A stretch of 5,929 nucleotides of DNA from JBBDIO01 sp040880365 (GCA_040880365.1 JBBDIO010000105.1:1-5929); one strand, 5' to 3'. Shown: positions 1-5,317, counted from the stretch's first letter. The notes: generated from the letters alone by a model not told the origin. A program made the numbers and translations.

Positions 1-6
1 TAAAAC

Positions 7-89
7 ATATGTTCCGTATGGCACAGTGGCGGGGGATGAACGTTTTGTCCAGCAAGGCCACACCAAAATGCCATATGGAAATCGCATAT
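7..89. repeat. Imperfect long inverted repeat at the window start
   Basis: Bases 12-23 pair with 69-80 over 12 positions (one G:T wobble, 16/76). An outer block 7-11 pairs with 85-89 across a small bulge, and an inner block 26-30 (GTGGC) pairs with 57-61 (GCCAC). The bases between are unpaired. No T-run follows, so it is not a standard terminator. It could be a structured 5' leader, the 3' end of an upstream gene outside the window, or an operator region for the MBL gene. The pairing is directly visible; its function is unknown. Confidence 0.45.
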
Positions 90-118
90 ACAAATGACGC
101 GTAGAATATTGTACTGAT

Positions 119-141
119 TATTGCAGAGTAGTATTGCAGAG
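119..141. repeat. 10-bp direct repeat (TATTGCAGAG x2)
   Basis: TATTGCAGAG occurs at 119-128 and again at 132-141, a 13-bp period, 19 bases before the ATG of the MBL-fold gene. It may be a slippage duplication or a pair of regulator half-sites. No convincing -35/-10 pair was found around it. Confidence 0.6.
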
Positions 142-160
142 AAACAGTGAGCAAAAACGT

Positions 161-817
161 ATGGATATTACCTGGTATGGCCTTTCCTGTTTTCGGATTC
201 GTGAAGGCGGCGTCACCGTGGTGTGCGACCCCTATGACAAGCAACTGGGTGGGCAATTGCAGAAATTGCGGGCCGACATTGTGACGGTGAGCCACGATCA
301 GGCAGGCCACAACAGCGCCGAACGCATCGGCGGTGACCCCAAAATTTTGGATGGTCCCGGCGAATATGAAGTGCGCAATGTCTTTGTGACCGGCGCGATG
401 GGCTATCATCGCCGCCTGGCGGATGGTTTGCCCGAACGCAATGTGATCTTCTTCCTCGATTTTGGCGATATTACCGTGGGCCATCTGGGGGATCTGGGTG
501 AAGTGCCCGCGCAGAGCGAGATCGAAGAGCTGAACCTGGGCGAAGTGGATATTCTCATGGTGCCGGTGGGCGGCGGCTCTACGCTGGATCCCTCGCGCGC
601 CGTGGAGGTGATTGGCCTCTTCGAGCCTAAAATTGTGATCCCCATGCACTATCAACAGTCCGATTTGAATGCTCCCTGGGCCGGTGAGCTGGAGCCGGTG
701 GATCGCTTCTTGCGCGAGCTGGGGCTGAGTGCACCCGAACCGCAGGAGATGCTCAAAGTGTCCAAGACCAGCCTGCCCGATGAATCGCAGGTCGTGATCT
801 TTACGCCCAGCCTGTAG
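161..817 (+). CDS. MBL-fold metallo-hydrolase-like protein with degraded metal motif
   Basis: A 218-aa protein of the small metallo-beta-lactamase-like group (Lactamase_B_3/UlaG-like layout). It opens with the strand MDITWYGLSCF, where relatives usually read W-x-G-H-S-C-F, and is followed by DPY at 23-25. The metal loop reads SHDQAGHN (44-51): H45 and H50 are kept, but the second His of HxHxDH is Q47 and the Asp is G49. Later ligand candidates are H108 and D111 in GHLGD and H163 in PMHYQ. The absence of a signal peptide suggests a cytoplasmic protein. The ATG at 161 is preferred over an in-frame TTG at 134 because family members start at this strand; only a weak GTGAG (147-151) precedes it. 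Two or three ligand positions are changed, so it may bind metal poorly or act non-catalytically. The substrate is unknown. The fold call is fairly secure; the activity is not. Confidence 0.82.
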   Translation: MDITWYGLSCFRIREGGVTVVCDPYDKQLGGQLQKLRADIVTVSHDQAGHNSAERIGGDPKILDGPGEYEVRNVFVTGAMGYHRRLADGLPERNVIFFLDFGDITVGHLGDLGEVPAQSEIEELNLGEVDILMVPVGGGSTLDPSRAVEVIGLFEPKIVIPMHYQQSDLNAPWAGELEPVDRFLRELGLSAPEPQEMLKVSKTSLPDESQVVIFTPSL

Positions 818-842
818 ACCACAACGGCGCGCGTCACTATTC

Positions 843-864
843 TGCGCAAATTTCATTTTGCGCA
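843..864. repeat. Short perfect dyad (TGCGCAAA / TTTGCGCA)
   Basis: Eight-base arms 843-850 and 857-864 flank a 6-nt spacer, 26 nt after the MBL stop codon. A third copy of TTTGCGCA lies at 976-983, beyond the large hairpin. There is no T-run on either strand, so it could be a weak terminator or a protein site. Confidence 0.5.
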
Positions 865-878
865 AACCTCGATCCGCC

Positions 879-947
879 ACGCAGCAGGGGCTACGGTCAG
901 CAGTCGGACGGTCATCCATCCGATTGCAACCGTAGCCCCTGCTGCGT
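879..947. repeat. 69-nt near-perfect intergenic palindrome (REP-like hairpin)
   Basis: Bases 879-897 are an exact 19-bp reverse complement of 929-947. The pairing continues inward after a small internal loop (898-899 / 928) with 900-908 against 919-927 (one G:T wobble at 903/924), then 910-911 against 916-917, closing on a 4-nt loop TCAT (912-915). No T-run follows, so it is not a classical intrinsic terminator, although so stable a hairpin after the MBL gene could still protect the mRNA 3' end or slow polymerase. The size and intergenic position fit a REP/MITE-like mobile palindrome. Whether it is repeated elsewhere in the genome cannot be seen here. Confidence 0.8.
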
Positions 948-1006
948 TGGGATGGCTGGCGCACGCGCGGTCATATTTGCGCATCCTTTGGGCATGAAGC
1001 CTGCCG

Positions 1007-1025
1007 CTATCCTATGGTAGGATAG
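1007..1025. repeat. 8+8 bp perfect dyad, operator-like
   Basis: CTATCCTA (1007-1014) and TAGGATAG (1018-1025) are exact reverse complements around a 3-nt centre TGG. The tight 19-bp symmetry resembles a dimeric regulator site more than a terminator. It lies about 180 bp upstream of the dehydrogenase start. Function inferred from geometry only. Confidence 0.5.
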
Positions 1026-1047
1026 AAGCACTGTGTATCTAACCGGA

Positions 1048-1067
1048 TGGATTCGACTGGATTCAAC
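1048..1067. repeat. 10-bp tandem repeat (TGGATTCGAC / TGGATTCAAC)
   Basis: Two adjacent 10-bp units differ at one base. One unit is about one DNA helical turn, so a protein could bind both copies on the same face. It lies in the upstream region of the dehydrogenase gene. Confidence 0.55.
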
Positions 1068-1089
1068 CAAACCAGGTGTGACCCACAAT

Positions 1090-1131
1090 CAGATAGCCAT
1101 ATTCAGATAGCCATATTCAGATAGCCATATT
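1090..1131. repeat. Three exact tandem copies of CAGATAGCCATATT
   Basis: The 14-mer CAGATAGCCATATT is repeated without change at 1090-1103, 1104-1117 and 1118-1131, ending 73 nt before the dehydrogenase ATG. Exact identity of all three copies suggests recent slippage or selected regulator sites. I could not place a convincing -35/-10 promoter around it. Confidence 0.95.
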
Positions 1132-1191
1132 GGTATATCAACGCAAGGGCACATCTACACATGGCGCGTCTGCTGCGCAGGCCGTCCACAG

Positions 1192-1196
1192 AGAGG
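1192..1196 (+). promoter_or_regulatory. Shine-Dalgarno site for the dehydrogenase gene
   Basis: AGAGG, inside GAGAGGAAAA, lies 8 nt before the ATG at 1205. It decides that start over the in-frame upstream TTG at 1130, which would run through the repeat region and add 25 residues unlike the family. Confidence 0.75.
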
Positions 1197-1204
1197 AAAA
1201 AGCG

Positions 1205-2107
1205 ATGAGCGAGCGAGTAGGATTTATTGGGCTGGGGATCATGGGGCAGGGTATGGCCCGCAATCTGCTCAAAGCCGGTTTCGACTTGCAGGTGTGGAAC
1301 CGCACGGCCAGCCGCGCCGATGATCTGGTTGCCGAAGGGGCCAAGCTGGCGAAATCGCCTGCGGATGTGGCCGCCAACAGCGACATCGTCGTGATCTGTG
1401 TCAGCGATACACCCGATGTGGAAGCCGTTGTGCTGGGCGACGAGGGCGTGATCCACGGCGCGCAGGCGGGCACGCTGGTCATCGATTGCAGCACCATCAG
1501 CCCCCAGGTGACGCGTGAGATTGCCGCCAGGCTGGCCGAAAACGATGTTCACATGCTGGATGCGCCCATCAGCGGCGGCAGCGAAGGGGCAGCCAAAGGC
1601 ACGTTGAGCATTATGGTCGGTGGCGATGCCGATCAGTTTGCCCGCGCCAAAGATGTTTTTGAAGCGATGGGCCAGACGATTACCCACATTGGCGAGATTG
1701 GATCGGGCCAGACGGTGAAGCTGGTCAACCAGGTGTTGGTGGTGGGCAACTGTCTTGCCATGTGTGAAGCCTTGCTGCTGGCCCAGGCGGGCGGGGTGGA
1801 TCTCAAGAAGACCTTCGACGCTATCAGCAAGGGCGCGGCCGGGAGCTGGATGTTCACCAACCGCGCGCCGCAGATTATCGAACGCGACTGGCGACCGGGC
1901 TTCATGGTCTCGCTGCAACAGAAGGACCTGCGGCTGGTGCTCGACGCCGCCGACGAACTGGGCGTGCCCCTGGTCGGCACTGCCACTATCTTTAATCTGT
2001 ATCGCACGCTGGAACGCATGGACCTGGGCCATGAAGGCAACCATGCTCTGATCAAGGCGTTGGAAAATCTGGCGGGCTTTGAAGTGGGCGTCAAGCCTGC
2101 CGAATAG
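1205..2107 (+). CDS. NAD(P)-dependent beta-hydroxyacid dehydrogenase (HIBADH/GarR family)
   Basis: A 300-aa oxidoreductase of the 3-hydroxyisobutyrate dehydrogenase / tartronate semialdehyde reductase / glyoxylate reductase superfamily, at full family length. The N-terminal Rossmann domain begins at residue 5 with the GxGxxG loop G9-L-G-I-M-G14. N32-R33-T34 after the second strand suggests NADP(H) preference. D94-C-S-T-I-S99 and the substrate motif D119-A-P-I-S-G-G125 are intact. The catalytic lysine is K172 in G-Q-T-V-K-L-V-N-Q, and the C-terminal helical domain carries the conserved K240-D-L. Such enzymes interconvert a short 2- or 3-hydroxyacid and its semialdehyde or oxoacid in the cytoplasm. 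The exact substrate (glyoxylate or succinic semialdehyde, tartronate semialdehyde, 3-hydroxyisobutyrate) cannot be read from sequence. It stands alone between two intergenic regions, so neighbours give no clue. A repeat-rich upstream region may regulate it. Confidence 0.93.
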   Translation: MSERVGFIGLGIMGQGMARNLLKAGFDLQVWNRTASRADDLVAEGAKLAKSPADVAANSDIVVICVSDTPDVEAVVLGDEGVIHGAQAGTLVIDCSTISPQVTREIAARLAENDVHMLDAPISGGSEGAAKGTLSIMVGGDADQFARAKDVFEAMGQTITHIGEIGSGQTVKLVNQVLVVGNCLAMCEALLLAQAGGVDLKKTFDAISKGAAGSWMFTNRAPQIIERDWRPGFMVSLQQKDLRLVLDAADELGVPLVGTATIFNLYRTLERMDLGHEGNHALIKALENLAGFEVGVKPAE

Positions 2108-2190
2108 GCACGTCGCAATTCAGCAGGTGGGACGGCCTGTGGGTTAGCCTGTGCGTGCAGGAAGTTTGGTTGCAGATATTGGGGTGGGTT

Positions 2191-2219
2191 TTGACAAAGC
2201 CGGCGCAAAACGGTATAGT
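2191..2219 (+). promoter_or_regulatory. Sigma70-type promoter of tRNA-Val
   Basis: TTGACA (2191-2196, perfect consensus) and TATAGT (2214-2219, five of six consensus) are separated by an ideal 17-bp spacer. Transcription should begin near 2226, about 20 nt before the mature tRNA. It is the strongest promoter in the window and may also feed selA, since no clear terminator or other promoter was found between. Confidence 0.88.
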
Positions 2220-2237
2220 TTGCCAAGTTGCGCCGGC
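2199..2237. promoter_or_regulatory. 10+10 bp inverted repeat spanning the tRNA promoter -10 box
   Basis: GCCGGCGCAA (2199-2208) and TTGCGCCGGC (2228-2237) are exact reverse complements 19 bp apart. The left arm fills most of the -35/-10 spacer and the right arm lies just after the expected start of transcription. A dimeric protein bound there would block or modulate the promoter. The repeat is directly visible; the operator role is inferred. Confidence 0.55.
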
Positions 2238-2245
2238 GTCATTTC

Positions 2246-2319
2246 GGGCGAATAGCTCAGTTGGTTAGAGCACCTCGCTTACACCGAGGGGGTCAGGGGT
2301 TCGAGTCCCTTTTCGCCCA
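2246..2319 (+). tRNA. tRNA-Val (anticodon UAC)
   Basis: This 74-nt tRNA has a perfect 7-bp acceptor stem (2246-2252 with 2312-2318), a D stem GCTC/GAGC (2255-2258 / 2268-2271), an anticodon stem CCTCG/CGAGG (2273-2277 / 2285-2289) and loop CTTACAC with anticodon TAC at 2280-2282. A 5-nt variable loop precedes a T arm with loop TTCGAGT (2300-2306) whose stem includes one G:T pair. The discriminator is A2319. The next bases are CAC, so CCA is not encoded and must be added after transcription. It reads GUA valine codons. No duplicated 3' end marking an integrated element is visible downstream. Confidence 0.98.
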
Positions 2320-2438
2320 CACCCAATTTACAGGATATTCTTCATAGGGCGCAGCTTTGTCGCTCGATAACCTGTACACAAATCGACTGTAGTGCCACAG
2401 AACGGCTACAGACTTTTGAGCAATGCATTGTTTTGAAT

Positions 2439-2494
2439 CGTGCTCGCTGTCACATCGTGAACTCGTCGCGAGTTGGATGTGAACGGCGAGCACG
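2439..2494 (+). promoter_or_regulatory. Strong hairpin in the selA leader, candidate SECIS-like element
   Basis: The outer stem CGTGCTCGC (2439-2447) pairs exactly with 2486-2494. The middle stem TCACATC (2450-2456) pairs with 2476-2482, and the top stem AACTCG (2460-2465) pairs with CGAGTT (2469-2474), closing on TCG. Small asymmetric internal loops (2448-2449 / 2483-2485; 2457-2459 / 2475) separate the three stems. There are 22 Watson-Crick pairs in 56 nt and no following T-run, so it is unlikely to be a terminator. It ends 53 nt before the selA ATG and 30 nt before its Shine-Dalgarno. In E. coli a SECIS-like hairpin in the selAB leader lets SelB with Sec-tRNA repress translation; this may be an equivalent, but bacterial SECIS motifs are too loose to confirm by eye. 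A DNA-binding palindrome is the alternative. Confidence 0.6.
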
Positions 2495-2524
2495 TTGCGT
2501 ATAGCGCGGCAGATAGCGGCCCAC

Positions 2525-2531
2525 AAAGGAG
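2525..2531 (+). promoter_or_regulatory. Shine-Dalgarno site upstream of selA
   Basis: AAAGGAG is a strong match but lies 16 nt before the ATG at 2548, longer than usual. No other in-frame start lies at better spacing, so the spacing itself is odd. Leader folding could bring the two closer. Confidence 0.6.
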
Positions 2532-2547
2532 TTCTGTTCACCCCGCA

Positions 2548-4002
2548 ATGCAAGCCGAGTTTCGCAAGTTGCCCGCGGTCGATAGCCTCTTGCACAATGC
2601 GCGTGTGCGTGCGTTGTGCACAGAGCATGGGCAAACCGCGATTGTGCAGGTGACGCGCACGCTGCTGGCCGAGCAACGCGCGGCCATTGCCCAGGGCGCG
2701 AAGGCTCCCGCACCCGAAGATTGGCCCGATCTGATTGCCCGCGCCGCGGCGCGCCGGGCGCAACCCTCCCTCCTGCCTGTGATCAATGGCACGGGCATCA
2801 TCATTCACACCAATTTAGGCCGTGCGCCCCTGAGCGCGGCCGCGCGCCGCGCAGTGGACGCTGTGGCCGCGGGCTATTCCAACCTGGAATATGACCTGGA
2901 CGCGGGCGCACGCGGTAGTCGCCACGATCATGCGCGTCAACGTTTGCGTCGGGTGACGGGCGCGGAAGATGCGCTGATTGTCAACAACAACGCGGCGGCC
3001 CTCTTTCTGGTGTTAGCAGGGTTGTGCGTGGGCAAAGAGGTGATGATTAGCCGGGGGCAGTTGGTGGAAATCGGCGGCGGCTTTCGTATCCCGGATGTGT
3101 TACGCCAGAGCGGCGCGCAGCTGGTGGAAGTCGGCACGACCAACCGCACCCACGCGGCAGATTTTCGCGCGGCGCACACCGCCCAGACTGCCGCAATTCT
3201 GCGCGTGCACAGCAGCAATTTCAAACAGATTGGTTTTGTCACCGAGCCGCCCCTGCGCGAACTGGCCGCGGCGGCCCATGCGCCCCTGCCCCGTTTGCAA
3301 ACGGCAGACGACCTTGGCCCCTCCGATGCACCCGCCATCCTGATCGACGACCTGGGCAGCGGTACGTTGCTGGATACGGCGGCGTTTGGGCTGGCGCCAG
3401 AGCCGATGGTGCAGGCCAGTCTGGCCGCGGGCGCGGATGTGGTGACCTTCAGCGGCGACAAATTGCTGGGCGGACCCCAGGCCGGCATTGTGGTGGGGCG
3501 GGGCGATCTGATTGCCCAGTTGCGGCGGCATCCGCTGGCGCGGGCTTTGCGGGTAGACAAAATGACGCTTGCCGCGCTGGATGCTACGCTGGCGGCCTAT
3601 GAACAAGGGCGGGCGGTGGACGAGATACCCGTGTGGCAGATGATCGGCGCGTCGCTTGCCCAGCTGTGCGCGCGTGTGGAAAAGTGGCGCGCGGTTTTGC
3701 AAGATGCCGTGGCGGGCTGGCAGTGGGAGATTTGGGATACGCAGAGCGCGGTGGGTGGAGGCAGTTTGCCCGGTGAGACGTTGCCCAGCGTGGGGCTGGC
3801 TATGCGGCCGGCTGTGGGCGCGCCGAATCCCGATGCGTTTGCCGCGGCGTTGCGCGCGGCGACGCCGCCTTTGGTCACCCGTATCCACAACAACTTTGTG
3901 CTGGTGGATGCGCGCACGGTGTTGCCCGAACAGGATGCTGCGCTGGTGGCGGTGCTCTGCCAGGTGGGGCAGGAACTGGCGGGCGCAGGAGGCGCGGCTT
4001 GA
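2548..4002 (+). CDS. selA: L-seryl-tRNA(Sec) selenium transferase
   Basis: A 484-aa PLP enzyme that converts Ser-tRNA(Sec) to Sec-tRNA(Sec) using selenophosphate (EC 2.9.1.1), normally as a cytoplasmic decamer. The N-terminal tRNA-binding domain starts with the family signature F-R-K-L-P-A-V-D. The PLP fold carries H87-T-N-L-G-R-A-P-L-S, N-L-E-Y-D-L with G-S-R, V-N-N-N-A-A-A, S-R-G-Q-L-V-E-I-G-G-G-F-R-I-P, E-V-G-T-T-N-R-T, H-S-S-N-F, D267-D-L-G-S-G272 and the cofactor lysine K305 in S-G-D-K-L-L-G-G-P-Q. All core motifs are intact and the length is slightly above the usual 450-470. The ATG at 2548 is chosen because homologues begin just before F-R-K-L-P; the frame stays open back to GTG 2479 and TTG 2473, inside the leader hairpin, without a ribosome site. 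It overlaps the downstream kinase. It implies a selenoprotein-making host, although selB, selC and selD are not in this window. Confidence 0.97.
   Translation: MQAEFRKLPAVDSLLHNARVRALCTEHGQTAIVQVTRTLLAEQRAAIAQGAKAPAPEDWPDLIARAAARRAQPSLLPVINGTGIIIHTNLGRAPLSAAARRAVDAVAAGYSNLEYDLDAGARGSRHDHARQRLRRVTGAEDALIVNNNAAALFLVLAGLCVGKEVMISRGQLVEIGGGFRIPDVLRQSGAQLVEVGTTNRTHAADFRAAHTAQTAAILRVHSSNFKQIGFVTEPPLRELAAAAHAPLPRLQTADDLGPSDAPAILIDDLGSGTLLDTAAFGLAPEPMVQASLAAGADVVTFSGDKLLGGPQAGIVVGRGDLIAQLRRHPLARALRVDKMTLAALDATLAAYEQGRAVDEIPVWQMIGASLAQLCARVEKWRAVLQDAVAGWQWEIWDTQSAVGGGSLPGETLPSVGLAMRPAVGAPNPDAFAAALRAATPPLVTRIHNNFVLVDARTVLPEQDAALVAVLCQVGQELAGAGGAA
3987..3992 (+). promoter_or_regulatory. Perfect Shine-Dalgarno inside selA for the kinase gene
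   Basis: AGGAGG lies within the last codons of selA, 6 nt before a TTG codon at 3999. This strong site supports the TTG start and indicates translation coupled to selA. Confidence 0.85.
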
Positions 4003-4859
4003 GCGATTCTGGTGGCGGTACTCCGCCCGTTTTGCGCGCGGGCGATGCGGTGCCGCGCACGGTGTTTGTAAAGCTGGGCGGTTCGCTGATTACCGACAAG
4101 CGCACGCCCGAAACCCCGCGCATGGATGTGATCACCCGTCTGGCCCAGGAGATCGCCGCGGCCCGCGCGGCCCAGCCCGATTTGCGGCTGGTGCTGGGCC
4201 ACGGCTCAGGCAGCTTTGGGCACATCTATGGTCAACGCTATGGCACGCGCGCGGGCGCGGACAGCGCCGAAGACTGGTTTGGATTTGCGGCCACCGCCGA
4301 TGCTGCGGCGCGCCTGAATCGCATTGTGATTGCCGCGCTGCTGGCTGCGGGGGTACCCGCCTGGGCGATCCAGCCCAGTGTGGCGCTGCGCTGTGCCGAT
4401 GGTGAAATTGTGGCCGGTCCCGAAGCTACGGTAGAGGCGGCTTTGGCCCAGGATTTGCAGCCGGTGGTCTTTGGCGATGTGGCGCTGGATGCTGTGCGCG
4501 GCGCGACGATTGTGGGCACCGAGGAGATTTTTCACTGGCTTACGCCCCGTTTGCGGCCCAATCTGGTGGTGTTGTTGGGCGAAGTCGATGGCATTTACAC
4601 TGCGGATCCCCTACGCAATCCCGACGCTCGCCTGATTCCCAATCTGACGCCCGCCACGCTTGCTCAATTTCATGCGGGGCTGGGCGCGAGCTACGGTGTG
4701 GATGTGACCGGCGGCATGGCGGCCAAAGTGGCCGAATCGCTGGCGATGATTGAGGCTGCACCGGGGCTGGAGGTCGTTATTTGCAGTGGCCTGGTGCCGG
4801 GCAATCTGGAACAGGTGTTGCGCAGGCGCACCCGCCCCGGGACGTGGATTCACGCCTGA
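3999..4859 (+). CDS. ipk: Isopentenyl phosphate kinase
   Basis: A 286-aa amino-acid-kinase-fold enzyme that phosphorylates isopentenyl phosphate to isopentenyl diphosphate with ATP (EC 2.7.4.26), the last step of the alternative mevalonate route known in archaea and some Chloroflexota. Seen motifs are V-K25-L-G-G-S-L-I-T-D-K34, the kinase glycine loop; G-S-G-S-F-G-H75, whose histidine marks this kinase from glutamate, aspartate or UMP kinases; G159-D-V-A-L-D; E-E-I-F (175-178); E195-V-D-G-I-Y-T-A-D-P204; and D235-V-T-G-G-M-A-A-K243 near the nucleotide site. The start is TTG, overlapping the selA stop by 4 nt (TTGA) behind a perfect AGGAGG. This gives about 20 residues before the first strand; GTG at 4050 or 4062 are later options. 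The overlap says the two are co-transcribed, although no known pathway links them. The family call is strong; the in vivo substrate is inferred. Confidence 0.93.
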   Translation: MSDSGGGTPPVLRAGDAVPRTVFVKLGGSLITDKRTPETPRMDVITRLAQEIAAARAAQPDLRLVLGHGSGSFGHIYGQRYGTRAGADSAEDWFGFAATADAAARLNRIVIAALLAAGVPAWAIQPSVALRCADGEIVAGPEATVEAALAQDLQPVVFGDVALDAVRGATIVGTEEIFHWLTPRLRPNLVVLLGEVDGIYTADPLRNPDARLIPNLTPATLAQFHAGLGASYGVDVTGGMAAKVAESLAMIEAAPGLEVVICSGLVPGNLEQVLRRRTRPGTWIHA

Positions 4860-5317
4860 GCGCGTGCCTGCTATACCCCCTGGCGTCTGATATATCCCTG
4901 GCGCATGGAGAGTGGCACAGCAGCTTTGCAGTGATGCAACCGTGGCCTGTCTGGTGTAATTTCCACAATTTGGCGGTTTTTCGGCGCGGCAAGCCGTATC
5001 TTTTGGGGCGAGGCCGAGTCAATCCAGGTGGCACGTATTTTTCATCCTGCAGATAGGTTGTGGGGACGCTGTAGGTATCCTGTTGGGTAGATGTGGGGAT
5101 TGGGATAGACTCGCTCTGACCCCAAGCCAGCCCGTTGCACTTCTCCTTCAGGTTCATTTCTGGTGCATGGTAGCGATAGCCGGTGAGTCGTATGGCTGGC
5201 GTGCGGCCTGGCATATGGCAGCTTTCCCTACGCAAAAACTGGTCATCGGCACGTATAATTCAGGCTGTATTGGCCGTGAAACAGGCGGTTTGGGTAATTT
5301 GCGGCTTCATGGTGCAA
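4860..5317. other. Gene-free stretch of about 460 nt
   Basis: I see no supported gene here. Open frames on both strands lack family motifs, ribosome sites or protein-like composition. No tRNA T-arm signature is visible on either strand, so selC is not here. A small direct repeat is present: TATACCCCCTGGCG (4872-4885) and TATATCCCTGGCG (4891-4903). A TATAAT at 5254-5259 has no acceptable -35. No convincing terminator for the selA-ipk pair was found; CACGC (4851-4855) and GCGTG (4862-4866) could form only a 5-bp hairpin without a T-run. The stretch may be a decayed gene or hold an RNA that I cannot recognise. Confidence 0.6.

Noticed and set aside
134..160. Upstream TTG start for the MBL protein
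   Set aside because: It would add nine residues before the strand where homologues begin, and the TTG lies in a direct repeat with no ribosome site.
1103..2044. A 313-codon open frame on the minus strand
   Set aside because: It lies opposite the dehydrogenase, whose motifs are clear. The antisense protein is rich in H, Q, A and R with no family signature, as expected of a shadow in GC-rich DNA.
2246..2319. tRNA-Val as an integration site of a mobile element
   Set aside because: No integrase and no duplicate of the tRNA 3' end are present in the window, and the following genes are ordinary chromosomal ones.
3100..3888. A 262-codon minus-strand frame within selA
   Set aside because: It is antisense to intact, motif-bearing SelA and has a shadow-like composition.
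4962..5012. Possible terminator (CGGC-GCGGCAA-GCCG followed by TATCTTTT)
   Set aside because: A four-pair stem is too weak and the T-run is interrupted.
4777..5235. A 152-codon minus-strand frame extending into the gap after the kinase
   Set aside because: There is no recognisable domain, it overlaps the end of the kinase, and no ribosome site was seen. A decayed gene cannot be excluded.
5254..5259. A second TATAAT as an extra rseP promoter
   Set aside because: No -35-like hexamer lies 16-18 bp upstream and there is no extended -10 TG.
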